DNA of 64,000 nt from Palsa-504 sp963787645 (lineage in GTDB: Bacteria > Actinomycetota > Actinomycetes > Streptosporangiales > Streptosporangiaceae). The translations under genes were made by a program, and so were the position numbers. The notes beneath the pieces were generated by a model. That model searched no databases and had not been told where the DNA came from. It saw only the letters and a program-made list of their open reading frames with translations. The stretch covers positions 1 through 64,000 of the forward strand of contig CAWBDS010000011.1 in NCBI GenBank assembly GCA_963787645.1. The letters run 5' to 3'. Below are positions 35,160 to 44,155 of the stretch, piece by piece; position 1 is the first letter of the stretch, and every line of letters starts with the position of its first letter.

Positions 35160-36515
35160 ATGCCCAGGAGCGTGATCAAGGTGCCTACCGCGTACGCCAG
35201 ACATCGCCGCACACGAAGGCCCGGGGCGCTGCTCGTCCTGTCCGCGCTGGCAGCACTGGGCATGGCTGGCTGCGCCACGTCGGCACCAGCTGTCAACGTG
35301 ACCGCGGCCGGCTTCGGGGACAACGCCACCGGGGTTGTCCAGTTCTGGGACCGCAACGCGACGTCGCCCTTCGGGCAGCTGCTCGTTAACCGCTTCAACG
35401 CCACCCACAAGAACCTCAAGGTGGTGCTGACGCCGGTCCAGGACACCCAGTACGTGACGAAGCTGGCCACGGCGATCCGCGCGGGAGACCCCCCGGACCT
35501 CGTCGGCCTCGACGACGTCAACTCCCAGCTGTTCATCTACCACAGCGCGTTCACCGACCTCACCCCCCTGGTCAACGCCCTTCCGGAAAAAGACAAGCTC
35601 AGCCCGGGAGCGCTGAACCTCACCACGGAGAACGGCCACTACTACGGGACCCCGTACGTGGCCGACATGTCGGCCCTCTACTACAACAAGACACTGTTCC
35701 GCCGGGCCGGCCTCGACCCGAGCAAGCTGCCAACCAGCTACGCCCAGATACTAAGCGACGCCCGGAAGATCACCGCCCTGGGCCACGGGATCTACGGCTT
35801 CGCTTTCGCCGGGCAGTGCCCGGGATGCCTGTACTTCACCATCCTGCCCGATGTCTATGCCACCGGGGGGCGCCTGCTCCACGGGCAGCCGGGTCACGAA
35901 ACCGCCTTCATCGCGGGCAACGCACCGCTCAGGCAGACCTTGGCCTTCTACCGCCAACTGTGGGCGGGCGGGCTGGCCGATCCCGAATCACGGGTCGAGA
36001 CCGGAGCGACCTGGGGCCAGAACTTCCTCGCCGGAAAGATCGGCATGATGGCCCTCGGTTACGCCTCTTACATGAGGGCACCCGCCAGTTTCAAGTCCCA
36101 GATGGGGATGTCCCTGCTGCCCGCTCCCGCCGGCGGTGGCAGCGCCACCTTCGACGGCGGCGCGAACTTCGGTATCCCCACCGGCTCGAAGAACCCCTCG
36201 GGCGCGTGGGAGTTCATCAAGTTCGCGCTGCAGCAACAGCAGCAGACTCTGGCCCCTGTGGCGGGATTCGAGCCCATCCGCAGTGACGTCCTCACGCCCC
36301 GGTTCCGGGCGGAATACCCCTTCGCCGCCGCCCTGGTCGAAAACCTGTCGCGCGGCTACGCGCCAAAGACCATCGTCAGCAACATAACGTTCGGCCAGCC
36401 CGGCGGCCCCTGGCTGAACATGTTCAACGACGCCGTCTTCGGCGGCAATATCGTCGCGGCGATGAAAACCGGGCAAAGCGCCTTCTCCACCGCCATAGAC
36501 CTCGGCAAATCGTAG
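35160..36515 (+). CDS. Sugar ABC transporter solute-binding lipoprotein
   Basis: A 451-residue extracellular binding protein. The signal sequence has a basic n-region (YARHRRTRRPG), a hydrophobic core (ALLVLSALAALGM) and a lipobox MAGC, so Cys is lipidated. The mature part is a family 1 solute-binding protein: GVVQFWDRNATSPFGQLLVN, VTKLATAIRAGDPPDLVGLD, TENGHYYGTPYVADMSALYY, and IPTGSKNPSGAWEFIKFAL. ATG 35160 is chosen because GAGGAG lies about 10 nt upstream and the signal peptide follows. The frame is open much further upstream through the GH127 scar, which should not be included. Confidence 0.9.
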   Translation: MPRSVIKVPTAYARHRRTRRPGALLVLSALAALGMAGCATSAPAVNVTAAGFGDNATGVVQFWDRNATSPFGQLLVNRFNATHKNLKVVLTPVQDTQYVTKLATAIRAGDPPDLVGLDDVNSQLFIYHSAFTDLTPLVNALPEKDKLSPGALNLTTENGHYYGTPYVADMSALYYNKTLFRRAGLDPSKLPTSYAQILSDARKITALGHGIYGFAFAGQCPGCLYFTILPDVYATGGRLLHGQPGHETAFIAGNAPLRQTLAFYRQLWAGGLADPESRVETGATWGQNFLAGKIGMMALGYASYMRAPASFKSQMGMSLLPAPAGGGSATFDGGANFGIPTGSKNPSGAWEFIKFALQQQQQTLAPVAGFEPIRSDVLTPRFRAEYPFAAALVENLSRGYAPKTIVSNITFGQPGGPWLNMFNDAVFGGNIVAAMKTGQSAFSTAIDLGKS

Positions 36516-36539
36516 CGGTAACCGTAAGGAGGTAACCGC

Positions 36540-37487
36540 ATGTCACAGCAGACAGCCGCCAGGCAACGTTCAATTGTGCCTCGCACGGTGGGCGTCCGGC
36601 CGACGAAGCGTCGGAAGACCGGGATAGTGCGGCAGCCGAAGATGGGCATGCTCTTCGTGGCACCCGCCTTCGTGTTCGTAGCGGTGTTCGTTCTTTTCCC
36701 TCTCGGCTTCGCTATCTACATGTCCTTCACCAACTGGCCGCTTATCGGGCCGTACCATTTCAACGGCGTGCACAACTACGCGGCGCTGGGCAAGGACCCC
36801 GGTTTCATCCATTCGGTGCTGTTCACGCTGCTGTACACGGGGATCGTCACGATCCCGATCCTGGTCGTCGGCTACGGGCTCGCTGTCCTCGTCCGGTCGA
36901 ACCGGCGCGGCTCGGTGTTCCTGCGGACGGCCTTCTTCCTGCCCTTTGTCATCGGGCTCCCCACGCTGAGCTACATCGTGCTGCTCGAGCTGCAGCCGAA
37001 CTCGGGCACGGTGAACTGGGTCCTCGCCAAACTGCATATCACCAACGGGGCAACCGCGTGGCTGGTGAACACGAACTTCGCGCTCGCCGCCACCTGCGTC
37101 CTGGTGGTCTGGTTCGCCTCGGGCCTTACCATGTTGCTCCTCCTGGGCGCAATGCAGGGCGTCCCCGAGGACCTGTACGAGTCGGCCGACGTGCTCGGCG
37201 CCTCGTGGTGGGAAAAGGAGCGGTACGTCACACTGCCGCTGGTGCGGCCGACCATCGCGCTGAGCATGATCATCTCGATCATCGGCTCGTTCCTGGCGTT
37301 CAACCAGTTCTTCATCCTGACCCAGGGCGGCCCGGGGACCAGCACGTTCACGGTCGTCATGTGGATCTACCAGACGGCCTTCGTCCAGCTGCACGTGGGA
37401 GCGGCCGCCGCGATGTCCATCGTCCTCGTCGCGGTGGTCGGCCTGATCAGCTTCGTGCAATTCCTGCTGCTCCGCAGCAATACCTAA
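36540..37487 (+). CDS. Sugar ABC transporter permease (MalF/UgpA type)
   Basis: A 315-residue permease with six hydrophobic segments (for instance LFVAPAFVFVAVFVLFPLGF and TCVLVVWFASGLTMLLLLGA) and the EAA-loop region DLYESADVLGASWWEKERYV near residue 215, which contacts the ATPase. It follows the binding-protein gene with AAGGAGG upstream and pairs with the next gene. Confidence 0.93.
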   Translation: MSQQTAARQRSIVPRTVGVRPTKRRKTGIVRQPKMGMLFVAPAFVFVAVFVLFPLGFAIYMSFTNWPLIGPYHFNGVHNYAALGKDPGFIHSVLFTLLYTGIVTIPILVVGYGLAVLVRSNRRGSVFLRTAFFLPFVIGLPTLSYIVLLELQPNSGTVNWVLAKLHITNGATAWLVNTNFALAATCVLVVWFASGLTMLLLLGAMQGVPEDLYESADVLGASWWEKERYVTLPLVRPTIALSMIISIIGSFLAFNQFFILTQGGPGTSTFTVVMWIYQTAFVQLHVGAAAAMSIVLVAVVGLISFVQFLLLRSNT

Positions 37488-37498
37488 AAGGAGGCGTC

Positions 37499-38386
37499 AT
37501 GGCCAGCGTTGCCGCCAGAACCGGCCGAGCGCCGGGAAAGAGCGCCCCGTCGCGCAGCTCCACCGTGATCTACGTGACCACCGGCACGGTGCTTGCCATC
37601 CTGTTCCTCGCGCCGCTCGTCTGGGCCTTGCTTCGCTCGTTTATGCAGCCGAGCGACATCACCGCGGCCCCGAGCGCCAGGGACTTCAGCCACATGACGG
37701 TCGCCAACTACAGCGGGCTCATCACCGGAAGCATCCACATCCTGCGCTATGTGGGGAACAGCCTCCTGGTCGCGGTCGGCACGGCGGTGGTCACCGCCGT
37801 GCTCGCCACGCTCGCCGGCTATGGCCTCGGGCGCAGCCGCTTCCAGTTCCGCGGGTCCAACGTGGTGTTCGCGCTCATCCTGGTCACGCTCATGGTGCCG
37901 TTCCAGGCGATCCTGACACCGCTGTTCCTCGAGCTCGGCTTCCTGCACCTGCTCGACAGCCGACTGGGGCTCGTCCTGTTCTACAGCACCTTCAACCTGC
38001 CGTTCGGCGTGTTCGTCATGCGCAACAGCTTCATGGCCGCCCCTAACGAGCTCGAGGAGGCGGCTTACACCGAAGGCGCCAATGTGGTCACGACACTGCG
38101 CACGGTACTCCTGCCGCTCGTCGTGCCCGGCGTGGCCACCACGATGCTGTATGCGTTCCTGTTCGCCTGGACCGAATTCCTCGGCGCGCTCACCTTCATC
38201 ACCAACATCAACCGGCTGACGCTGCCCGTCGCCCTGCTCAACGTGGAGACGGGCACCTTCGGCGTGGTCAACTTCGGATACCTGATCGCGGGCGCGGTGA
38301 TGGCTATGGTGCCGTGCGCGGTGCTCTACGTCGCGCTCCAGCGCTTCTACGTGAGCGGCATCACCGCCGGCGGAGTCAAGGGCTAG
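37499..38386 (+). CDS. Sugar ABC transporter permease (MalG/UgpE type)
   Basis: A 295-residue partner permease. Hydrophobic segments include VLAILFLAPLVWALLRSF and AVVTAVLATLAGYGLG, and the EAA loop is PNELEEAAYTEGANVVTTLR. The frame is open upstream through the previous gene, but ATG 37499 with AAAGGAGG 5-12 nt before it is clearly the start. Confidence 0.93.
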   Translation: MASVAARTGRAPGKSAPSRSSTVIYVTTGTVLAILFLAPLVWALLRSFMQPSDITAAPSARDFSHMTVANYSGLITGSIHILRYVGNSLLVAVGTAVVTAVLATLAGYGLGRSRFQFRGSNVVFALILVTLMVPFQAILTPLFLELGFLHLLDSRLGLVLFYSTFNLPFGVFVMRNSFMAAPNELEEAAYTEGANVVTTLRTVLLPLVVPGVATTMLYAFLFAWTEFLGALTFITNINRLTLPVALLNVETGTFGVVNFGYLIAGAVMAMVPCAVLYVALQRFYVSGITAGGVKG

Positions 38387-38399
38387 TAAAGGACCCAGA

Positions 38400-39611
38400 A
38401 TGGCAGAAATAGCACTCTCCCACGTCGACAAGGTCTACGAGGGCGCCGAGGCACCCGCGGTGCACGACCTCAGCCTGGACATCAAGGATGGCGAGTTCAT
38501 GGTGCTCGTCGGCCCGTCCGGCTGCGGCAAGACCACCGCCCTGCGCATGGTCGCCGGCCTGGAAGACATCACCGAGGGCGAACTGCGCATCGGCGGCCGT
38601 GTCGTCAACGACGTTCCGCCGCAGGGCCGCAACATCTCCTTCGTCTTCCAGAACTACGCCCTGTTCCCGCACATGACCGTCTACGACAACATGGCCTTCG
38701 GCCTCAAGCTGGCCAAGGTGGATAAGGCCACCCGCGACAAGCGGGTCCGCGAGGCCGCGGCGATGCTGGGCCTCGAGGAGTATCTGGACCGCAAGCCCCG
38801 TGCCCTGTCCGGCGGCCAGCGGCAGCGGGTGGCGATGGGCCGCGCGATCGTCCGCGAGCCATCGGCGTACCTGATGGACGAACCGCTGTCGAACCTCGAC
38901 GCCAAGCTGCGCGTGTCGATGCGTGCCGAGCTTGCCCGGCTGCAGCGTGACCTGAACGTCACCACGATCTACGTCACGCACGACCAGACGGAGGCGATGA
39001 CGATGGGCGACCGCATCGCGATCATCCGCAAGGGCGAGCTCCAGCAGGTTGGGCCGCCCACCGAGCTGTTCGGCAGCCCGCGGAATCTGTTCGTGGCCGA
39101 GTTCGTCGGCAGCCCGTCGATGAACCTCGTCGAGTCCAGCGTGCGCGCCGAAGACGGCACGCTGGCCGCTGACATGGCCGGGCAGCCGCTGCTGATCGAC
39201 CCGCAGACGCTGAGCGAGCGCCCGGCTCTGCGCGGTTACGCCGGCAGGACGCTGATCGTCGGCATCCGCCCGCAGGACTTCGAGGTCGGGGGGGACGACG
39301 GTGGCCTGCGGCGTGGCTGCCAACTGCGGGCGAAGGTCGAGCTGGTGGAAGCCCTCGGCACGGAGACCAACGTGCACTTCTGCGTCAACGCGCCGCCGGT
39401 CATCACCGACGAGGTTCTCGAGCTGGCCGCCGACCTCGGCAAGGACGAGGCCGCCAGGGTCGAGCGGAAGGCCCGAGCGGGCCGCAACGAGTTCATCGCC
39501 CGGGTAGACCCGAAGACCGAGGTCCGGATCGGCGACACGGTGACCCTGTCGGTCGACACCGCGCAGATGCATTTCTTCGACCCGGAAACCGGCCTGGCTA
39601 TCCGCGGCTAA
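38400..39611 (+). CDS. Sugar ABC transporter ATPase (UgpC/MsmX/MsiK type)
   Basis: A 403-residue ATPase. Walker A is GPSGCGKTT, signature LSGGQRQRVAMGRAIV, Walker B YLMDEPLSNLDAKLR, H-loop VTHDQTEAMTMGDR, followed by the OB-fold regulatory domain typical of the MalK/MsiK group. The ATPase energises the two permeases encoded upstream; MsiK-type ATPases may serve several sugar importers. The C-terminal domain has a longer insert (AADLGKDEAARVERKARAG). Convergent with nadE. Confidence 0.92.
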   Translation: MAEIALSHVDKVYEGAEAPAVHDLSLDIKDGEFMVLVGPSGCGKTTALRMVAGLEDITEGELRIGGRVVNDVPPQGRNISFVFQNYALFPHMTVYDNMAFGLKLAKVDKATRDKRVREAAAMLGLEEYLDRKPRALSGGQRQRVAMGRAIVREPSAYLMDEPLSNLDAKLRVSMRAELARLQRDLNVTTIYVTHDQTEAMTMGDRIAIIRKGELQQVGPPTELFGSPRNLFVAEFVGSPSMNLVESSVRAEDGTLAADMAGQPLLIDPQTLSERPALRGYAGRTLIVGIRPQDFEVGGDDGGLRRGCQLRAKVELVEALGTETNVHFCVNAPPVITDEVLELAADLGKDEAARVERKARAGRNEFIARVDPKTEVRIGDTVTLSVDTAQMHFFDPETGLAIRG

Positions 39612-39651
39612 CACGAGGTCCGGCCGGGCCCCGCCCCGCTCCACGTGGGGA

Positions 39652-41462
39652 TCAGTGGAACCTGGCAGAGCCTCGCGCCAGCGGTTGGTGATGGGCAGCC
39701 GCCGGTCCCGGCCGAAGTTCTTCTGGGTGATCTTCGGCCCCGGCGGGTACTGCCGCCGCTTGTACTCGGCCACGTCGACCATCCGGACCACCCGCTCGAC
39801 CAGTTCCGGGTCGTGGCCCGCCGCGACCAGCGCCGCGGTTCCCATGTCCTTTTCCACGTAGTCGTCGAGCAGCCTGTCCAGCACCTCATACGGCGGGAGG
39901 GAGTCGGTGTCCATCTGCCCGGGCGCCAGCTCCGCGCTCGGTGGCTTGGTGATGGAGTTCTCCGGGATCGGGGGAGTGGCGCCCAGCCGCTCGGCCTCGG
40001 CATTGCGCCATCTGGCCAGCTCCCAGACCAGCGTCTTGAACACGTCCTTGATCGGCGCGAACCCCCCGGCCGAGTCCCCGTACAGCGTTGAGTAGCCCGC
40101 CGCCAGCTCGCTCTTGTTGCCGGTGGTCAAGACCAGGTGCCCGCCCGCGTTGGACAGCCCCATCAGCACCACCCCGCGCACCCGGGCCTGCAGGTTCTCG
40201 GCCGGCAGCCCGGTGTCAGGGAACCCGGCCGAGCTCATTTCCTTCTGGAACGCGTCGACCATCGAGGCGATCGGGATCGTCGCCGCGCGCAGGCCCTGCC
40301 GCTCGACCAGATCCTCCGCATCGGTGACCGAATGCTCCGAGGAGTACCGGCTGGGCATCAGCACCACGTGGACCTGGTCCGGCCCGATCGCGTCCGCCGC
40401 GATCGTCGCGGTCAGCGCCGAGTCGATGCCGCCGGACAGCGCCAGGATCACCGAACGGAACCCGTTCTTGCGCGCGTAATCCCTGACCCCGGTCACCAGC
40501 GCCGCGTATACCTCGGCCGGATCGGACAGCCGAGGCCAGGACGGTTCCGCCGTGTCGTCCGGCTCAGCGAGCGGGCCGAAGGGCGGCAGCTCTACCCGCT
40601 TGATCGTGATGACCGTGCCGTCGCCCGCGTCGACCGGCTGGTCGCCGGGCACCGCCCCGGCCGCCGCGGGCAGGTCCACGTCGGCCAGGACCAGCGCCTG
40701 TTCGAACTGCGGCCCGCGGGCCACCAGCGTGCCGTCCGCGGCCACCAGGATCGAGTCCCCGTCGAATACCAGCTCATCCTGCCCGCCGATCATGTTGGCG
40801 TAGGCCAGCGCGGCCCCGGCCTCCCGGGCCCGCCGGACGCACAGGTCCAGCCGCACGTCGTCCTTGCCCCGCTCGTAGGGCGAGGCGTTCGGCACCGCCA
40901 GCAGCGCCGCCCCGGCCCGCGCGCACACCGCGACGGGCCCCCCGTCCTGCCACAGGTCCTCGCAGATCGCGATGGCCACGTCGACGCTCTCCCCGCCGCC
41001 GGCCGGCAGCCGGAACACCGGCAGCGTGTTCCCCGGAACGAAGTACCTGAACTCGTCGAACACCCCGTAGTTCGGCAGGTGATGCTTGGCCGAGGTGATC
41101 ACCACCCGCCCGCCGTGCAGCAACGCCGCCGCATCCTGCGGCGCCCCGGCCGGCAGCCCGGTCCGCGGGGCCAGATCAGCCCGACGGTCCAGGTACCCGG
41201 TCACCACCGCGACCCCGCCCAGCCCCTCGGCCTCCAGTCGCGCCGCCACCTCATGCAGCGTCCGGACCGAGGCATCCACGAACGACACCCGCAGGGCCAG
41301 ATCCTCGACCGGATACCCGGTCAGCATCATCTCCGGGAACACCACGACCCGCGCCCCGCGCTCCGCCGCCCGCCGTGTCCACTCCACGATCAGCCGCGCG
41401 TTCCCGTCCAGGTCCCCAACCGTCGCGTCCACCTGCGCCAGCGCAATCCTCACCACAGCCAC
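39652..41462 (-). CDS. nadE: Glutamine-dependent NAD+ synthetase
   Basis: Final step of NAD synthesis. The N-terminal nitrilase-type glutaminase has the catalytic triad Glu (FPEMMLTGYP), Lys (SAKHHLPNYGVFDEFRY) and Cys (AICEDLW). The C-terminal synthetase has the P-loop VILALSGGIDSALTA, VLMPSRYSSEHSVTDAEDL, LTTGNKSELAAGYSTLYGD and KPPSAELAPGQMDTDSLPPY. The family ends soon after RRLPITNRWRE; here the frame stays open on the antisense of the ABC ATPase to 38376, about 420 residues too long. A frame slip would give a TGA at 39652-39654, which I use as a provisional end. Start GTG 41462. Confidence 0.9.
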
Positions 41463-41572
41463 CCCCCCAGCCTAGGCCGTGGCTCCCTGACCCCTCCGCC
41501 CGGTGCTCGCCGTATTTTCTTTGGCCCGAACGTACCGTGTTTCACCCACCCGGTACCCGTGGCCCTGGTTGC

Positions 41573-41995
41573 TCAGTCCGCGTCAGCCGGCAGGAGCTTG
41601 AACGCCTCGCCCCATAGTGGGCGGACAATCCGGAAGTGACGCTCATCCAGCGTGAGGATGCTCACCGTGTGATGCCTGGCCGCGATCACTGCGTTGGCTG
41701 CGTCGGTGAGCCCCAGCTTGAGATCGGAATAGCGTTCGGCCAGCGAGGTCGCTTCCGTGGCGATGTCGTGATCGAACTCGGCGATCGCATACGCACCGCC
41801 GGTGATATCGCGCAGCACGGTCAATTCCACCGCCGTGCCCAGGCGAGTGAGCAGGAAATAGTCCAGCTCGGCCAGGACAAGCGGCGATACGAGGTAAGGA
41901 CCCTCGTCCTGCTCGAAGGCTCCCCGCGTCGCAGCATTATGCGGGCTGCTCGTGTCATAGAAAGCCAGCAGGCCGCTGGTGTCGCAGATGATCAC
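41573..41995 (-). CDS. vapC: VapC-type PIN-domain toxin
   Basis: A 140-residue PIN ribonuclease. The acidic residues expected of the active site are Asp in IICDTSGLLAF, Glu in VLAELDYFL, Asp in LGLTDAANAVIA and Asp in TLDERHF. The start overlaps the stop of the antitoxin gene by 4 nt, a standard VapBC arrangement. It lies at the nadE-proximal edge of the accessory island. Confidence 0.93.
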   Translation of the reverse strand: MIICDTSGLLAFYDTSSPHNAATRGAFEQDEGPYLVSPLVLAELDYFLLTRLGTAVELTVLRDITGGAYAIAEFDHDIATEATSLAERYSDLKLGLTDAANAVIAARHHTVSILTLDERHFRIVRPLWGEAFKLLPADAD

Positions 41996-42234
41996 CAGGT
42001 AACGCCGTCGGCGCCGAAGCCTCCGGCAAGAACCTCATCAACCCGCTCCGCGAGCCCCGGATCGTTGCTGGTGAACAAACCCGGCCTGGGCCGTGGCCGG
42101 TCCTGCCCTTCCTCCTCGACCAGCCGCGCGATGGCCTCCCGGATCAGCTCCGCCTCAGACCGCCCCCGCCTACGCGCCACCAGCGCCAGCTCACGCTTAA
42201 GCTGCTCAGGCAGGTAAACCGACGTCTTGGTCAT
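41992..42234 (-). CDS. vapB: VapB-type ribbon-helix-helix antitoxin
   Basis: An 80-residue antitoxin. KTSVYLPEQLKRELALVARR, GRSEAELIREAIARLVEEE is a ribbon-helix-helix DNA-binding domain; the C-terminal GLFTSNDPGLAERVDEVLAG would wrap the VapC toxin. There is no strong Shine-Dalgarno, and TATATT lies just upstream of the ATG, so transcription may be leaderless and autoregulated. Confidence 0.9.
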   Translation of the reverse strand: MTKTSVYLPEQLKRELALVARRRGRSEAELIREAIARLVEEEGQDRPRPRPGLFTSNDPGLAERVDEVLAGGFGADGVTW

Positions 42235-43196
42235 AGAATATAGGGTACCACGTAGGGCATGACGTCAGAGCATTTCCGCACGGCCAAAGGACGCCAATAA
42301 GAGAAAGTCGAGATGCCAATATCGATATTATGTGATGAATGTCACGATCTCGTATCGGATTTCGACTCCTTCGGTTTAGGTGATAACATCTTCGAATGTA
42401 GTAATCCAGAATCATTAATTACGTCTCTGTAACTCATCGTCTCAGAGTCTAGTAATCGGAAAGAGGTTGACATCACTTAAGATATTGATCTGCACACCTG
42501 CAACAACAGATTTCTTCCGCGACCTGATCGCGCGGTTCACAGCGCGCCGTGACTGGCGAAGGATCCTGAGAGATAGCCCCCGGCCGCCTGGATGGATATA
42601 TCCGGGATTTTACAGGTCGCTTACGCTCAAGCGAAGGGTGCTCAGAGCGTGCATCTGTAGTGCTCAGCACGATGGCACATCATGAGGGATAGCATGAAAG
42701 TTCGCACCGGGGGCAGCCGACTTGAGTCAAACAGCTGATGTAGCAGGATGTTATTTGGTAACTTCAGTTCGTAGGCGAGATGCGGAGGAGTCGTGAGTGC
42801 CAGCCTAGACGCCGTCAGCCCGTTGCAGTGTGCTCGTTTGCATACTGCCGTACGCAACCGGCACGGCAACGTTGCCATCTCCCGCACGAAAGCCTCAGTG
42901 CTTCCTGAACAACCTGACCAGCGGGTACGTTCAGCAATCCTCGCATCGCGATGTCAGGGCATATGCCTAACTATGCCGTCATCGTCCATTACAGGACTTG
43001 AACATTCTGTCAGGATGTGCCTGGCCGTACCGAAGCAAGGGGGTGGTGCAACTATTATGGCCGGATGCTATTTCGTGACTCGGTTCTCGTCAACCGTGTA
43101 ATGCATGTGCGCGTCCCAACATCTGAGACTGGTCATCGAACATCGGCCCGTGTCCGAACGTCAAATCTACCGAGCAACCCTAAGGTGGTGGGTGCA
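42235..43196. other. AT-richer intergenic stretch, no supported gene
   Basis: About 960 bp between vapB and the short ORF at 43197. It is visibly richer in A and T than the flanks (for example 42300-42480), with several short open frames (42467-42685, 42793-43101) that lack ribosome sites and motifs. I assign none. A 10-bp palindrome GGATATATCC sits at 42594-42603. This is probably imported DNA and decayed ends of former genes. Confidence 0.5.
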
Positions 43197-43328
43197 GTGT
43201 CGTCGCTAGCTACCCTACAAATGGAGCCAGCTGTGACTTCAAGTATGTCATTAACGTTTACCGCGCCTGTACCGCTCGCTCATCGGCAACGGGGAAGTAG
43301 CGAGATGTCCTTTCACGGGGGTGAATAG
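43197..43328 (+). CDS. Candidate 43-residue short peptide
   Basis: A GTG at 43197 with AAGGTGG 8 nt upstream opens a 43-residue frame (MSSLATLQMEPAVTSSMSLT then FTAPVPLAHRQRGSSEMSFH and GGE) that ends 1 nt before the ATG of the hydrolase gene. The good ribosome site and tight spacing support translation. It is Ser/Thr-rich with a charged C-terminus and no signal peptide. It could be a leader, a coupling ORF or a small peptide product; no modifying enzyme of a known RiPP class is present, so none is claimed. Confidence 0.4.
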   Translation: MSSLATLQMEPAVTSSMSLTFTAPVPLAHRQRGSSEMSFHGGE

Positions 43329-43329
43329 G

Positions 43330-44155
43330 ATGATGACTCCAAGATATGAAACGCTGCGAGTCAAATACCACAGGCATACAGTCGAGGTAGCCCTTAATAT
43401 AAGAAGGACCAGCAGTAATTTTCTTATGCTTCTACATGGTATAGGATGTAGTAAGGATAGCTTCAATGGCGCATTCAATGCAGAAGGCCTGCGAGATTAT
43501 TCGATTTGCGCTTTCGACTTTCCTGGCCATGGGGAATCAGGCAAACTTCCTATTCCGCTGTATTCACTTCAGGCATATGCTGACATTACCGAACTAGTAA
43601 TTCGCCATCTTTCGTATGACCGAATCTCTATCGTCGGCCATAGCATGGGCGGCGCCGTGGGTGTTATCGCGGCGCAAGGGCACAGTGACATTGAATGCTT
43701 TATCAGCGCCGACGGCAATCTAGTTGCTCGAAGACTGTGGGCTAGTCAGCCGCAAGATAGCTACTCAATCCTCTAAAGCGTTCATCCGCAAAGGATTCAG
43801 CGAGTTCCTGGCTACAATTCTGGCATCTCCAAGGAATGACCTCGGGGCATGGGCTCAATGGTGCGTGAACGCGGATCCCCGTGCTTTGCACCAGATCGCA
43901 GGATCGCTGGTGGAGTGGTCGGATAGCGGGAAGCTTCTCGATCTATTCAATGACCTAACGCGTAAAGCGTATCTTTACGGTAGTCAAGACGATAAATACT
44001 ATCTCCTGCAACAGCTCAAAGACGCGGCAGTATCTTCCGTGCCCAATGCAGGACATTTCATGATGGTCGACAATCCTGATTATTTTTATCGGCTACTATC
44101 TGGGATCCTTAGTGCTCCAGCGACGCATGGTGATTGCGCGGCGCTGCGGCCGTAG
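43330..44155 (+). CDS. Alpha/beta hydrolase (one frameshift)
   Basis: A roughly 275-residue alpha/beta-hydrolase. The oxyanion region is FLMLLHGIGCSKDSF, then CAFDFPGHGESG, the nucleophile elbow IVGHSMGGAVGV, the acid probably in LYGSQDDKYYL and the His in NAGHFMMVDNP. At 43726-43729 (GCTC) one extra C breaks the frame: the first part ends ISADGNLVA and the next continues EDCGLVSRKIATQS, which is the usual follow-on in such enzymes. Codons are AT-richer than in flanking genes, suggesting transfer. The 3' end abuts the IS701 remnant. Confidence 0.75.

Noticed and set aside
38376..39651. C-terminal 420-residue extension of nadE
   Set aside because: It is antisense to the sugar ABC ATPase, has no domain, and follows the family's normal C-terminus.
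40137..41639. 500-codon plus-strand frame
   Set aside because: Antisense shadow of nadE rich in Arg, Gln and His.
43197..43328. Known RiPP precursor
   Set aside because: No radical SAM, ATP-grasp, lanthionine or lasso enzymes occur nearby, so no RiPP class can be supported.
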